Assembly: GCF_900114875.1 (NCBI RefSeq)
Contig: NZ_FPKW01000016.1
Span: forward strand, 37,571-101,570
Length of the DNA stretch: 64,000 bases
Source of the DNA: Chryseobacterium limigenitum
GTDB taxonomy: Bacteria; Bacteroidota; Bacteroidia; Flavobacteriales; Weeksellaceae
Direction: 5' to 3'
Position 1 is the stretch's first letter. The number at the start of each line of letters is the position of its first letter. Of the stretch, positions 33,392-42,635 are shown one piece after another. A program made the position numbers and the translations under genes. The notes under the pieces are model-generated. The model was not told where the DNA came from. It made no database searches and worked only from the letters and a program-made list of their open reading frames with translations.

Positions 33392-35533
33392 ATGAAAAAT
33401 ATTACATCGGTATTATTAATTTCTGCATTAGCATTTAATTACTCTTGTACTACAATGAAAAAAACCGATAATCAACAGGAAATTCCTGTACCGGACGCTT
33501 CTCTTTCATCAAATCCTTTTATGAAAAAAAGCAAACTTCAATATGAAGCTCCAGAATTTGACAAAATTAAAAATGAACATTTTAAACCGGCTTTTGATTT
33601 TGGATTAAAACAGCATGACGCCGAAATCTTAAAAATCGCCAACAATCCTGAAGCTCCGACTTTTGAAAATACCATCGTCGCTTTAGAAAAAAGCGGTGAA
33701 GTGCTGAAAAGAACTGTTATTGTATTTTCAAACCTTACAAGTGCGAATACAAACCCGACTTTACAGGCTTTAGACGAAGAATATGCTCCAATTTTTGCAG
33801 CACATTCTGATAAAATGTATCTGAATGATAATCTTTATAAAAGAATAAAATCCATCAAAGAAGATGGTTTAGATCCTGAAAGCAAAAGATTAGTACAATA
33901 TTACAAACAGAATTTTGAAATTGCAGGAGCGAATCTTTCTTCTGCGGATAAAGAAAAATTGAAGCAGGTAAACCAAGAGTTAGCTTCGCTTTCGACTCAA
34001 TATTCAAATAAATTATTGGAAGCTAGAAAAGTTGGCGGTGTTTTCTTTTCTGATGCAAAAGATCTTGACGGACTTTCTGCTGACGAAATCGCAGCTGCTG
34101 CAACCGATGCAAAAACTGCCGGAAAACCGGGTCAATATCTTTTGGCTTTACAAAATACAACGCAGCAGCCTTTGTTACAAAACCTTACCAACAGAGCAAC
34201 GAGAGAAAAACTGTTCAAAGCTTCTTGGCTAAGAGCTGAAAAAGGTGACGGAAACGATACCAGAGAAACTATTGAAAAATTAGCAAAATTAAGACTTAAA
34301 AAAGCTCAGATTTTAGGTAAGAAAAGCTTTGCAGAATGGAAATTGCAAGATCAGATGGCAAAAACGCCTGAAGCTGCCACCAACTTAATGAACCAAATCG
34401 CAACTCCTGCGGTAGAAACAGCAAAACGTGAAGCGAAAGATATCCAAGATCTTATCGATCAGCAAAAAGGAGGTTTCAACGTTGAGCCTTGGGACTGGAA
34501 TTTTTATGCTGAACAGGTAAGAAAAGCTAAATTCGATTTAGATGAAAACCAAATCAAACCTTATTTTGAAATCACAACCGTTTTGGAAAAAGGAGTTTTC
34601 TTCGCTGCTGAAAAATTCTATGGACTGACGTTCAAAAAGAGAACAGATCTTCCGGTTTATCATCCTGATGTAGTAACATACGAAGTTTTTGATCATGATG
34701 GAAAATCTATTGCGATCTATTATCTGGATTTCTACACCAGAGATTCTAAAAACGGAGGGGCCTGGATGAGTAACTTTGTTGAGCAGTCTTATTTATTAGG
34801 AACAAAACCTGTTATTGTCAACTGTTATAATTATCAGAAACCTGCTCCGGGAAAACCTTCATTAATTAGTTTTGATGATGTTTCTACTATTTTCCATGAA
34901 TTTGGTCACTCGATCCACGGAATGTTTGCAAGTCAGAAATACCCTTCGCTTTCAGGAACAAACGTACCGAGAGATTTTGTGGAATTTCCGTCTCAAATTA
35001 ATGAACACTGGGCTTTAGATCCGACTGTTTTAAAGAATTATGCTCTTCATTACGAAACAAAACAACCTATTCCACAGGCTTTAGTTGATAAAATAAAAAA
35101 AGCGGGAACATTTAATCAAGGATATATGACAACAGAATTAGTTTCTGCTGCTGAACTTGATATGGATTGGCATACTGTGACCAGTGAAAGTGAGTTAATC
35201 CCTGTTTTAGATTTTGAAAAACAATCATTAATAAAACACGGATTTACATTAGCAACCGTTCCTCCAAGATATCATACGCCTTATTTTGCACACATTTGGG
35301 GAGGTGGATATTCAGCCGGATATTATGCTTATTTATGGTCCGAAACTTTAGATAATGATGCATGGGAATGGATTTCAAAGAACGGAGGACTGACAAGAGA
35401 AAATGGAGACCGTTTCAGAAAATATATTCTTTCTGTAGGTAATTCCGTTGACCTGAATCAGGCGTTCAGAGATTTCACAGGACATGATCCGGATATTAAA
35501 CCTTTATTGAGAAACAGAGGTTTTATTAAATAA
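33392..35533 (+). CDS. M3-family peptidase (Dcp-like), lipoprotein
   Basis: A 713-residue zinc metallopeptidase of the oligopeptidase A/Dcp family. A lipobox-like NYSC at residue 19 suggests envelope anchoring. Active site FHEFGHSIHGMFA holds HExxH; the third zinc ligand lies in the following ELDMDWH region. Other signatures are GNDTRETIEKLAKLRLKKA and HIWGGGYSAGYYAYLWSE. Dcp-type enzymes release dipeptides from C-termini; the specificity here is inferred. Divergent from the GIN lipoprotein and closed by a terminator. Confidence 0.94.
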   Translation: MKNITSVLLISALAFNYSCTTMKKTDNQQEIPVPDASLSSNPFMKKSKLQYEAPEFDKIKNEHFKPAFDFGLKQHDAEILKIANNPEAPTFENTIVALEKSGEVLKRTVIVFSNLTSANTNPTLQALDEEYAPIFAAHSDKMYLNDNLYKRIKSIKEDGLDPESKRLVQYYKQNFEIAGANLSSADKEKLKQVNQELASLSTQYSNKLLEARKVGGVFFSDAKDLDGLSADEIAAAATDAKTAGKPGQYLLALQNTTQQPLLQNLTNRATREKLFKASWLRAEKGDGNDTRETIEKLAKLRLKKAQILGKKSFAEWKLQDQMAKTPEAATNLMNQIATPAVETAKREAKDIQDLIDQQKGGFNVEPWDWNFYAEQVRKAKFDLDENQIKPYFEITTVLEKGVFFAAEKFYGLTFKKRTDLPVYHPDVVTYEVFDHDGKSIAIYYLDFYTRDSKNGGAWMSNFVEQSYLLGTKPVIVNCYNYQKPAPGKPSLISFDDVSTIFHEFGHSIHGMFASQKYPSLSGTNVPRDFVEFPSQINEHWALDPTVLKNYALHYETKQPIPQALVDKIKKAGTFNQGYMTTELVSAAELDMDWHTVTSESELIPVLDFEKQSLIKHGFTLATVPPRYHTPYFAHIWGGGYSAGYYAYLWSETLDNDAWEWISKNGGLTRENGDRFRKYILSVGNSVDLNQAFRDFTGHDPDIKPLLRNRGFIK

Positions 35534-35538
35534 ATTTT

Positions 35539-35570
35539 AAAAGCATTCATTTTTTGGATGCTTTTTTGTT
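35539..35570 (+). terminator. M3 peptidase terminator
   Basis: AAAAGCATTCA pairs with TGGATGCTTTT (one G-U pair) and is followed by more T. Confidence 0.85.
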
Positions 35571-35593
35571 TTTAAATGGTAAATGTTTTTTTT

Positions 35594-35664
35594 CCACAGA
35601 TTTTCACAGATGTTTGTGTTGTATTTAATTATTATTAAAAAGATTATGAGCAATCATCTGTGGG
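35594..35664. repeat. CACAGAT-type repeat with short palindrome
   Basis: The left part (35594-35618) reads CACAGAT twice, as at 47002. CACAGATG (35605-35612) is inverted at 35655-35662. Confidence 0.6.
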
Positions 35665-35816
35665 AGAAATATTCCTGTATACGTTTTGTCTAAAGCCAAT
35701 TTGGAATTAATATTTTATTTAAACGGGTTAAAGTCCGCTTCTATTGATATGAGATCTGTATTATTTGTAAAATATATTCGTGTAAATTTGTATTTTGAAA
35801 ATTAAAATTAGAAAAA

Positions 35817-36194
35817 ATGAACTGTCCCTGTTGCTCAGGAAAAACCTACGAAGAATGTTGTAAACCTTATCATACGGGAGAAAAAAATGTACCAACAGCT
35901 GAGGCTTTGATGCGTTCAAGATTTTCGGCATTTGCCATTCCGAATGGAAAATATTTGATGGAAACAACATCTCCTGGCAAAAGACAATTTCATAATACAA
36001 AAGACTTGCAGGAATGGGGAGAGATTAATGAATGGACACAACTGGAGATTGTTGACAAACCTTCTATCAGCAAAGTTGAATTTAAAGCTTTTTATACTGA
36101 CAAAGACGGTCAAAAGCAGATTCATCATGAATTATCAAAATTCAAAATGATACAAAACCGTTGGTTTTATGTAAGTGGAGAATTTTTAGAATAA
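35817..36194 (+). CDS. YchJ-family (UPF0225) protein
   Basis: 125 residues. An N-terminal SEC-C zinc motif (NCPCCSGKTYEECCKPYHTG, four Cys) is followed by the YchJ core AEALMRSRFSAFAIPNG and a cystatin-like beta sheet (VEFKAFYTDKDGQKQIHHE, WFYVSGEF). The family usually carries a second C-terminal SEC-C motif; this short form lacks it. The function is unknown. Monocistronic, ending in a bidirectional terminator. Confidence 0.9.
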   Translation: MNCPCCSGKTYEECCKPYHTGEKNVPTAEALMRSRFSAFAIPNGKYLMETTSPGKRQFHNTKDLQEWGEINEWTQLEIVDKPSISKVEFKAFYTDKDGQKQIHHELSKFKMIQNRWFYVSGEFLE

Positions 36195-36223
36195 AAAATG
36201 TCCGATAAAAAATCGGACATTTA
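36195..36223. terminator. bidirectional terminator
   Basis: ATGTCCGAT / ATCGGACAT, perfect 9-bp stem with an A5 loop and an A run on the left (T run on the minus strand). It serves slyD and the YchJ-like gene. Confidence 0.85.
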
Positions 36224-36232
36224 TATTATGTT

Positions 36233-36733
36233 TTAGTGAGCTTCTGTTCCGTCGACTCCGTGGGCGTGACCGTGTGACAATTCTTCTTCTGTCGCAGGAC
36301 GTGTATTTAAAATTTCTACCTGGAAATCTAACACTTTCCCAGCCATTGGATGGTTAAGGTCTGCTACAACAAATTCTGGTGTTACCTCTACTACAAATGC
36401 CTGGAAATTATTCCCTTCATTATCAGATAATGGCAAAATAACTCCTACAGGAGGAATTCCAGCTTCTTTAAACATATCTATTGGCAATTGAGCAATAGCA
36501 TCCGGTTGTTTTTCACCGTAAGCTTCTTCCGGCTGAATTACAAAAGCGGCTTTATCACCAGCTTTCAAACCAAGGATATTTTGTTCAAATTTAGGAATCA
36601 TCATTCCCATACCGTATAAGAATGTAAGTGGATTTTCGTTTGTTGTTTCTTCTACAAGAATTTTATTTCCATCCTCTTCGATAGTGTGAAGTATATACTT
36701 TACAGCTACAACATGATTGTTTTCAATTGTCAT
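36233..36733 (-). CDS. FKBP-type peptidyl-prolyl isomerase, SlyD-like
   Basis: 166 residues. The SlyD arrangement is visible: split FKBP half (NHVVAVKYILHTIEEDGNKI, NPLTFLYGMGMMIPKFEQNI), inserted flap domain (AYGEKQPDAIAQLP, VVADLNHPMAGKVLDF), return strand, and a short His-rich tail (HGHAHGVDGTEAH) that may bind nickel or other metals. It is a cytoplasmic folding catalyst and chaperone. The tail is much shorter than in E. coli SlyD. Confidence 0.93.
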   Translation of the reverse strand: MTIENNHVVAVKYILHTIEEDGNKILVEETTNENPLTFLYGMGMMIPKFEQNILGLKAGDKAAFVIQPEEAYGEKQPDAIAQLPIDMFKEAGIPPVGVILPLSDNEGNNFQAFVVEVTPEFVVADLNHPMAGKVLDFQVEILNTRPATEEELSHGHAHGVDGTEAH

Positions 36734-36845
36734 ATTTTTTCTTTTTTTTCGTGATTTTCTTTCACGATTAACGGCACAAATATACTATTTTTGAAATTAT
36801 TGACCGAGGAAATACCTTTAAAGAAGAATCTCAAACATACTGTTT

Positions 36846-37097
36846 TTAGTTTTCACTTTTTGGTTCATTCTTTTTTTTCTGTCTTAATACATAAAGATAC
36901 AGGCTTTCAACTTTAGCTCTTGCCCAATCTGTTTTTCTTAAAAACTTAAGAGAAGAACTGATGCTCGGATTATCTGTGAAACATTTGATATTGATCTGTT
37001 GTCCCAATTTCTCAAATCCGCCGTAATATTCTACCAGTTCTTCAAGAATAGCATCGAGTCTTTTCCCGTGTAAAGGATCTTTTGCTTTTTCGTGCAT
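36846..37097 (-). CDS. VF530 family protein (DUF2132)
   Basis: 83 residues, matching the small VF530/DUF2132 family: KDPLHGKRLDAILEELVEYY, CFTDNPSISSSLKFLRKT and WARAKVESLYLYVL. The family is described as a DNA-binding-like helical fold; the biological role is unknown. The last residues are lysine-rich. It lies 21 bases below an exported protein gene on the same strand and may share its transcript. Confidence 0.9.
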   Translation of the reverse strand: MHEKAKDPLHGKRLDAILEELVEYYGGFEKLGQQINIKCFTDNPSISSSLKFLRKTDWARAKVESLYLYVLRQKKKNEPKSEN

Positions 37098-37118
37098 ATT
37101 TTCTATTCTTAATTTTTA

Positions 37119-37949
37119 TTATTTTTCAGAGTTTTCAACACTTCCGGCCATTTTTTTAACGTCTTTTTCTTTTATAATCACCAGATTATTAGTTTTATTG
37201 CTCCAGATGCTTACAAAATCTTTAGAAATCACAAAATAATCATTCCAATTTGTAAATTTATAGTAAAGCATTAATGTACAGATATCAGTGGGAGTTATCG
37301 CCTGCTGATTTTCCAAAACATGCGAATGAAGTCCGGAAATTGCATTTTCCAATTTTTCCTCTTTCATAGCCTGAACAATAATTCCTTTATGTAGCTTTTC
37401 TATATTTTTCACTTCATTTTTATCATTAAAACTAATGAGATAATCGTTCCCAAAAATAACGATATTATCCACCGAAGGACCTGTAACGGCATACACTTTC
37501 TTTACGTTGTTTTTATCAATGATAGGAATTAAATTAATACTTGTGTTATTGTACTCTTGAAAAATAGTATCAGTTTTCACTTTTTCGTTGGCATTCTGTC
37601 TGATCGTGAAGTAATCTAATTCTTTTGATGTAAAATCTCTTTCATTCATATCTATCTTTGCATCTCTCGGATTATAATTGGCAGGAAATGCAACTGTAGC
37701 TAAAACTTTACTGTTTTCAGAAAAGAAAATACATTTTGGGACTCCGCCATCAATGTAGGAAAAATATCCTTTTATGTTTTCCATCTTATCATAATTTGCT
37801 TTCAGAACATCAGTTCCGTACCAGCTCGCCATTTCACTTCGATACAATTCAATACCTTCTTCCTGTATTTCTTTTGCTGTTTTTTTTAAATCCTGAGCAT
37901 TTATTATTGTTCCGATTAAAGCAAAGAAAACGACCCATAAATTTTTCAT
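37119..37949 (-). CDS. exported protein of unknown function
   Basis: 276 residues with signal peptide (WVVFFALIGTIINAQ). I do not recognise the family. The mature part is mixed alpha/beta with KGYFSYIDGGVPKCIFFSEN, a possible lid or nucleotide-free scaffold fold, and two segments (VYAVTGPSVDNIVIFGNDYL and TDICTLMLYYKFTNWNDYFV) that look like buried strands. No catalytic motif is apparent. Followed closely by VF530. Confidence 0.6.
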   Translation of the reverse strand: MKNLWVVFFALIGTIINAQDLKKTAKEIQEEGIELYRSEMASWYGTDVLKANYDKMENIKGYFSYIDGGVPKCIFFSENSKVLATVAFPANYNPRDAKIDMNERDFTSKELDYFTIRQNANEKVKTDTIFQEYNNTSINLIPIIDKNNVKKVYAVTGPSVDNIVIFGNDYLISFNDKNEVKNIEKLHKGIIVQAMKEEKLENAISGLHSHVLENQQAITPTDICTLMLYYKFTNWNDYFVISKDFVSIWSNKTNNLVIIKEKDVKKMAGSVENSEK

Positions 37950-38021
37950 ATCAAATTTGTTTCAACCAAAAGTAGCATTAATATTCTCAATATTCTTTAA
38001 ACTTTTTATATTTAATTCAAG

Positions 38022-38057
38022 AAAAACCTCCGTTGAAAATTTCAACGGAGGTTTTAT
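38022..38057 (-). terminator. LLM oxidoreductase terminator
   Basis: A 15-bp perfect stem (AAAACCTCCGTTGAA and complement) with a three-base loop and a T run on the minus strand; one of the strongest in the window. Confidence 0.92.
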
Positions 38058-38061
38058 TTTA

Positions 38062-39084
38062 TTAATTTTGAACAATAGGCTTTACTTTTTCACCAAACAA
38101 TTCAATAGATTTCATCATCACGTCATGAGCAGGATCACCAACATCCATATGCCCGATAAATCTTGTAATTCCGAAAATTTCTTTCATGTACGCGATTTTA
38201 TCTGCTACTTCAGCCGGACTTCCGATGAATAAAGCGCCATCTCTGTTTCTTCCTCCATCGTACTGCATTTTTGTGTAAGGTGCCCAACCTCTTGAAGCTC
38301 CGATTCTATCCATCTGCGATTTATAGTTATTAAAATATCCGTCTATAACATTTTGATCATCACTTACAAAAGTGTGCGAGTGAATTGCGACCTGCATTTT
38401 AGATACGTCATGACCTGCTTTTTGATATTCCTGTTTATAAAATTCGATTAAATTTTTAAACTGGATCGGCATTCCGCCAATAATAGCAACCACCAAAGGC
38501 ATTCCCAATTGTGCAGCGCTTAAAACCGATTGTGGTGTTCCGCCAACAGCTCTCCAGATCGACAATTTGCCATCATTTTTTGCTCTTGGATAAACGGTTT
38601 GATTTTGCATCGGCGCACGAAGCTGTCCGGACCACGAAACGTTTTCTTCTGAATTTATTTTTAATAATAATTCTAATTTTTCATCAAAAAGCTGTTCGTA
38701 ATCATTTAAAGAATACCCATACAAAGGAAAAGATTCTATAAAACTTCCTCTTCCTACGAATATTTCTGCTCTTCCATCTGATATTAAATCTAATGTTGAA
38801 AAGTCTTCATATACTTTTACAGGTTCGGATGAACTTAAAACCGTTACCCCACTCGCCAATTTGATATTTTTTGTGATACTTGCCGCCGCAGCCAAAACAA
38901 TTTCAGGTGATGAAACCGCATAATCAGGACGATGATGCTCTCCCATTGCGAAAACATCAATTCCCACCTCATCCATTGCTTTTACCTGTTCAAGAATTTC
39001 ACGGATCTTTACGCCTGCATCTCTATATTTTCCGGTTGTCTGGTCAAAAGATAAGTCGCCAAACATTCCTATTCCTAATTCCAT
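38062..39084 (-). CDS. LLM-class flavin-dependent oxidoreductase
   Basis: 340 residues of the bacterial luciferase-like (F420/FMN) TIM-barrel family. Visible are LGIGMFGDLSFD at the start, DVFAMGEHHRPDYAVSSPEIV, LASGVTVLSSSEPVKVYEDF, ISDGRAEIFVGRGSFIESFP and WRAVGGTPQSVLSAA. This arrangement fits the alkanal-monooxygenase-like, atypical-group LLM enzymes whose substrates are mostly unknown. Single gene with its own terminator. Confidence 0.9.
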   Translation of the reverse strand: MELGIGMFGDLSFDQTTGKYRDAGVKIREILEQVKAMDEVGIDVFAMGEHHRPDYAVSSPEIVLAAAASITKNIKLASGVTVLSSSEPVKVYEDFSTLDLISDGRAEIFVGRGSFIESFPLYGYSLNDYEQLFDEKLELLLKINSEENVSWSGQLRAPMQNQTVYPRAKNDGKLSIWRAVGGTPQSVLSAAQLGMPLVVAIIGGMPIQFKNLIEFYKQEYQKAGHDVSKMQVAIHSHTFVSDDQNVIDGYFNNYKSQMDRIGASRGWAPYTKMQYDGGRNRDGALFIGSPAEVADKIAYMKEIFGITRFIGHMDVGDPAHDVMMKSIELFGEKVKPIVQN

Positions 39085-39211
39085 ATTTTTTGATTTTTAG
39101 ATAGGACAAAATTACGGTTATCAATATTCAAAAACATTGATCGATGGTAAGAACGGTCATTGTTCTTTTGCCTTAAGAATTCGGTTTCCCAGATTATTTT
39201 TAAATATATTC

Positions 39212-39245
39212 AAACAAAAAATCCAGCCTCATCGGCTGGATTTAA
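39212..39245 (-). terminator. terminator of the S9 peptidase gene
   Basis: ATCCAGCC / GGCTGGAT with loop TCATC and T-rich tail on the minus strand. Confidence 0.88.
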
Positions 39246-39248
39246 ATA

Positions 39249-41390
39249 TTACTTTTTCAAATTCTGATCAAAATAATCTGTCACTTTCTGCATCAGATGC
39301 ACTCTGTCTTTTCCGATCACATTGTGTGGATGTCCCGGATAAACGAAATAATCTAGCTGAACACCATTATCAACCGCAGATTTAATGAATTTGATAGAAT
39401 GCTGCCAAACCACCACATCATCCTGCGCACCGTGGATCATCAATAATTTACCTTTTAAGTTCTGAACTTTATCCAATAAATTAGCCGCTGCATATCCTTG
39501 TGGATTTTCCTGTGGCGTATCCATATATCTTTCACCGTACATGATCTCGTACATGCTCCAGTCGATCACCGGACCTCCTGCAACACCTACTTTGAAAACT
39601 TCAGGATGACGAGTCATGAAACTTGTCGTCATAAATCCACCGAAGCTCCATCCATGAATCCCCAATCTTTCTGAATCAACATAAGGAAGAGATTTTAGAT
39701 AATCTACCCCTTTCATCTGGTCATTCATCTCGGTTGTTCCCAAGTTTCTGAAAACTGCCTGTTCGAATTTCATTCCACGGTTAGCAGAACCTCTTCCGTC
39801 CATTGTGAAAATGATGTATCCGTTTTGAGCCATATACTCGTACCAAAGGTTTCCTGAGGCAGGGAAAGTATTCGTTATCAATTGTAAGTGCGGTCCGTTG
39901 TACAGATAAACAATTACAGGATATTTTTTGTTCGGATCAAAATTCGTTGGAAGGATGATTTTACCGTATAAAGGTGTACCGTCATCAGCTTTTAAGTTTA
40001 CATTTTTAATTTCAGGTCTCTGATAATTTTTTAATGTATTTTCAGCTGTAAGAATATTGTCGGATTTTAATGTATTGGTATTGATGATATTCGCAACTTT
40101 TGGTGTGTTGGCATTGCTGTAAACATCATACAGATAATTTCCATCACTGCTTAAAACTCCTGTGTGAACGCCTTCCGCGTTGTCTAATCTCTGTAGCTTA
40201 AAGTTGGTCCAATTAATTCTGTATAAATGTTTTTCCAAAGGAGTTTCTTTCGTAGAAGTGAAATAAATTTCCTTTTTCTTTTCATTAAAACCTAAAATGT
40301 CCGTTACCAGCCAATCACCTTTTGTGATCTGAGCAACCAATCCTTTTTCCAAACTATAGTGGAATAAATGATTATATCCTGTTCTCTGACTCTGCCAGAT
40401 GAAGTCTGTATTAGAATTCGGAAAGAAAGTTAGCGGATGTTGTGGTTCAACATATTTACTGTCTGATTCTTCAAATAAAGTTTTTACTAAATCTCCTGTA
40501 GCAGCATCATACTGATTCATTTTCATGTGATTCTGACCTCTGTTCAGAACGCCTATAAAAATATATTTTGAATCCGGGCTCCAGGTAATTGCTGTTAAAT
40601 ATTGATCTTTTTCACCTTCAACTTTCAGGAAAGTCGTTGATTGATTTTTAATATTATAAACCCCCAATGTAACTTCATGAGACTTTTGTCCCGCCATAGG
40701 ATATTTGATGTTGTGATTTACAGCCGGAGTCACAGACCAATCGATCACAGGATAATCTGCAACCATCGTCTGATCCATTCTGTAGAATGCTACGCTTTCT
40801 GAATTTGGAGCCGGGAAAATTCCTGTATCGATACCGAATTCGTTTCTGTGAACATTGGCAGCACCGTTGAGAATATTTTCGTCAGAATCATTCGTTACTG
40901 CGATTACTTTTCCGTTTTTATTGACAAATAAATTATTCTTTACTGTGTAGGCAAAAGTCTGATTATCATTAAATACTTTTACATTCGCAGCATTTTCATC
41001 TAAAGATGTTGAGCTTTTTACTTTCCAGTCGCTTCCGGATTTATCAACCCAGATCATTTGACCGTTAGCATTGAAATATCCTTGGGATTTGCTGATAAAT
41101 TTGATCTGCGGAACTGCTTTTAGTTTATTATCCGAAAAACTTCTGTTCAACTGCGTCAAAGAAACCAAAGTATCCTGTTTTGCGGTTTTTAGATCTGTGA
41201 TCAAATATCCGCCTTTCACTGCCTGAATGTAAGATTTACCATCTCCAGACCATGAAAACTGCGAGATATTTTTCACCGCTAAGTTCGTTCTCAACCCGTT
41301 TACAGCCTCCGCCATCGTGAATTTCTGAGTCTGGGCAAAAACCGATCCGCCCAAAACTACCATCAATAAAGAAAATCTATGTAATTTCAT
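39249..41390 (-). CDS. exported S9 peptidase, dipeptidyl peptidase IV-like
   Basis: 713 residues: signal peptide (LLMVVLGGSVFAQ), an eight-blade DPP-IV beta-propeller (blades such as YLTAITWSPDSKYIFIGVLN and EPQHPLTFFPNSNTDFIWQS), and a C-terminal alpha/beta hydrolase with GWSFGG (nucleophile Ser), HGAQDDVV (Asp) and YPGHPHNV (His). YLYNGPHLQLITN forms the oxyanion region. It would release X-Pro dipeptides in the periplasm. A substrate-binding Glu-Glu motif of canonical DPP-IV is not clearly seen, so related oligopeptidase activity is possible. Confidence 0.92.
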   Translation of the reverse strand: MKLHRFSLLMVVLGGSVFAQTQKFTMAEAVNGLRTNLAVKNISQFSWSGDGKSYIQAVKGGYLITDLKTAKQDTLVSLTQLNRSFSDNKLKAVPQIKFISKSQGYFNANGQMIWVDKSGSDWKVKSSTSLDENAANVKVFNDNQTFAYTVKNNLFVNKNGKVIAVTNDSDENILNGAANVHRNEFGIDTGIFPAPNSESVAFYRMDQTMVADYPVIDWSVTPAVNHNIKYPMAGQKSHEVTLGVYNIKNQSTTFLKVEGEKDQYLTAITWSPDSKYIFIGVLNRGQNHMKMNQYDAATGDLVKTLFEESDSKYVEPQHPLTFFPNSNTDFIWQSQRTGYNHLFHYSLEKGLVAQITKGDWLVTDILGFNEKKKEIYFTSTKETPLEKHLYRINWTNFKLQRLDNAEGVHTGVLSSDGNYLYDVYSNANTPKVANIINTNTLKSDNILTAENTLKNYQRPEIKNVNLKADDGTPLYGKIILPTNFDPNKKYPVIVYLYNGPHLQLITNTFPASGNLWYEYMAQNGYIIFTMDGRGSANRGMKFEQAVFRNLGTTEMNDQMKGVDYLKSLPYVDSERLGIHGWSFGGFMTTSFMTRHPEVFKVGVAGGPVIDWSMYEIMYGERYMDTPQENPQGYAAANLLDKVQNLKGKLLMIHGAQDDVVVWQHSIKFIKSAVDNGVQLDYFVYPGHPHNVIGKDRVHLMQKVTDYFDQNLKK

Positions 41391-41710
41391 TGTATAAAAT
41401 TGAATCCATCAAAAATAAGAAATAAAAGTTAACCGTTAAGAAATGTTAAAGATTTAATAGTTTTTGGTTGATGGTTGTTAGTTTTTGGTTTTTTGCCACT
41501 TTGTCAGCAGAGGTTGTTCGGAGTTTTTGTCATTTAGAGCAGAACGAAGTGGAGCGTGGAATCTATATTTATTTTGTAATAATGATTGTTGAGATTACTA
41601 CGAAATGACAAACTGCATGGTGATTTCTTATCAATATTTTGATGGTTTGAGATTGCTTCGTCGCTACGCTCCTCGCAAAGACAAATAGTAATGATGACGA
41701 CCAATACCCT

Positions 41711-41812
41711 AGCCCCGATTGGAACGGCATCCTTTTTTGTTGCGGCCGGAGCGAAGCGGAGGCCGTAACAAAAAAGATATAGTGGAAAGCGGGAAATTGC
41801 TTCTAAAGAAAG
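41711..41812. repeat. long mosaic repeat element, copy 1
   Basis: The centre is a palindrome, TTTTTTGTTGCGGCC (41731-41745) against GGCCGTAACAAAAAA (41761-41775), around GGAGCGAAGCGGA. The outer parts match, in reverse complement, the ends of a second copy at 63684-63774. Confidence 0.8.
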
Positions 41813-41943
41813 AAGTTGGAAGATGGAGACAGGAAGTTATATTATTGAGTATAATAGATTTTTCCTTCGTCGAAATGACAAGTTGTAATGTTAATTTGAA
41901 GTTAAAATTGTTACGCTATTCATTTCTTATCTTACGTCAATGA

Positions 41944-41971
41944 TTTGTACCTGTACCTTATCCTAAATTTG
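41944..41971 (+). promoter_or_regulatory. YceI promoter (TTTG, 16 bp, TAAATTTG)
   Basis: TTTG at 41944-41947 and TAAATTTG at 41964-41971 fit the Bacteroidetes -33/-7 pattern, 30 bases above the ATG. Confidence 0.6.
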
Positions 41972-42001
41972 CAGTATAAATAACAATAAAAACATATTAC
42001 A

Positions 42002-42514
42002 ATGGCAACAAAATGGAACCTAGACCCAACGCATAGTGAAATTACTTTTAAAGTAAAACACATGATGATCTCTAACATTAAAGGTAACTTCACCAACTTC
42101 ACTGCAGAAATTGATGCTGATGATGATACTTTCACGAACGCTAAAACGACTGCAACGATTCAGACTGATTCTGTTTCAACTCATAATGCAGACAGAGATA
42201 ATCACCTTAAATCTGCAGAGTTTTTCAATGCAGAGGCTAATCCTACAATTACTTTCGATTCTCAGGCGTTGAATGGTGCTGTAACTGGAAATTTAACGAT
42301 TAACGGTATTACAAAACCTATCACTCTTGAGGTAGATTTTAACGGAATCAATGTTGACCCATGGGGAAGTACTAAAGCAGGTTTCTCTTTTGAAGGAAAA
42401 ATCAACAGAAAAGACTTCGGATTAAACTGGAATGCTGCTCTTGAAGCTGGCGGTGTAATGGTAAGCGAAGATGTAAAATTAGCAGGAGATTTACAGTTTG
42501 TAAAACAAGCATAA
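42002..42514 (+). CDS. YceI family protein
   Basis: 170 residues of the YceI lipocalin-like family, which binds isoprenoid or fatty-acyl chains in a beta-barrel. Visible are KWNLDPTHSEITFKVKHMM, NAKTTATIQTDSVSTHNADR, LKSAEFFNAEANPTITF and GKINRKDFGLNWNAALEAGG. There is no signal peptide, unlike E. coli YceI, so this form should be cytoplasmic. Monocistronic with a good promoter. Confidence 0.94.
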   Translation: MATKWNLDPTHSEITFKVKHMMISNIKGNFTNFTAEIDADDDTFTNAKTTATIQTDSVSTHNADRDNHLKSAEFFNAEANPTITFDSQALNGAVTGNLTINGITKPITLEVDFNGINVDPWGSTKAGFSFEGKINRKDFGLNWNAALEAGGVMVSEDVKLAGDLQFVKQA

Positions 42515-42579
42515 TAAAACGGATTTTTGGGAGCCCAACGGGATAAATTAACCAAAAACATCCAAAAAAATTTAATCAT

Positions 42580-42620
42580 AAAGGTTCAGGGATTTTCTAA
42601 AAACCTTGAACCTTTTTCTT
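42580..42620 (+). terminator. YceI terminator
   Basis: AAGGTTCA (42581-42588) pairs with TGAACCTT (42607-42614), with more pairing inside and a T run after. Confidence 0.8.
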
Positions 42621-42635
42621 TTTTAATATGACATT

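Larger units (their letters stand above)
41391..42001. other. 611-bp spacer crowded with short repeats
   Basis: No gene is supported. It holds GTCAT...ATCT copies at 41529-41564 (+), 41592-41609 (-), 41650-41682 (-) and 41856-41879 (-), plus a larger GC-rich palindromic element at 41711-41812. Its last 60 bases carry the YceI promoter. A short reading frame at 41719-41943 merely runs through the element. Confidence 0.75.

Noticed and set aside
41719..41943. A 74-codon plus-strand reading frame
   Set aside because: It runs straight through the palindromic mosaic element, starts at its outer part and has no protein-like pattern; the DNA is explained as a repeat.
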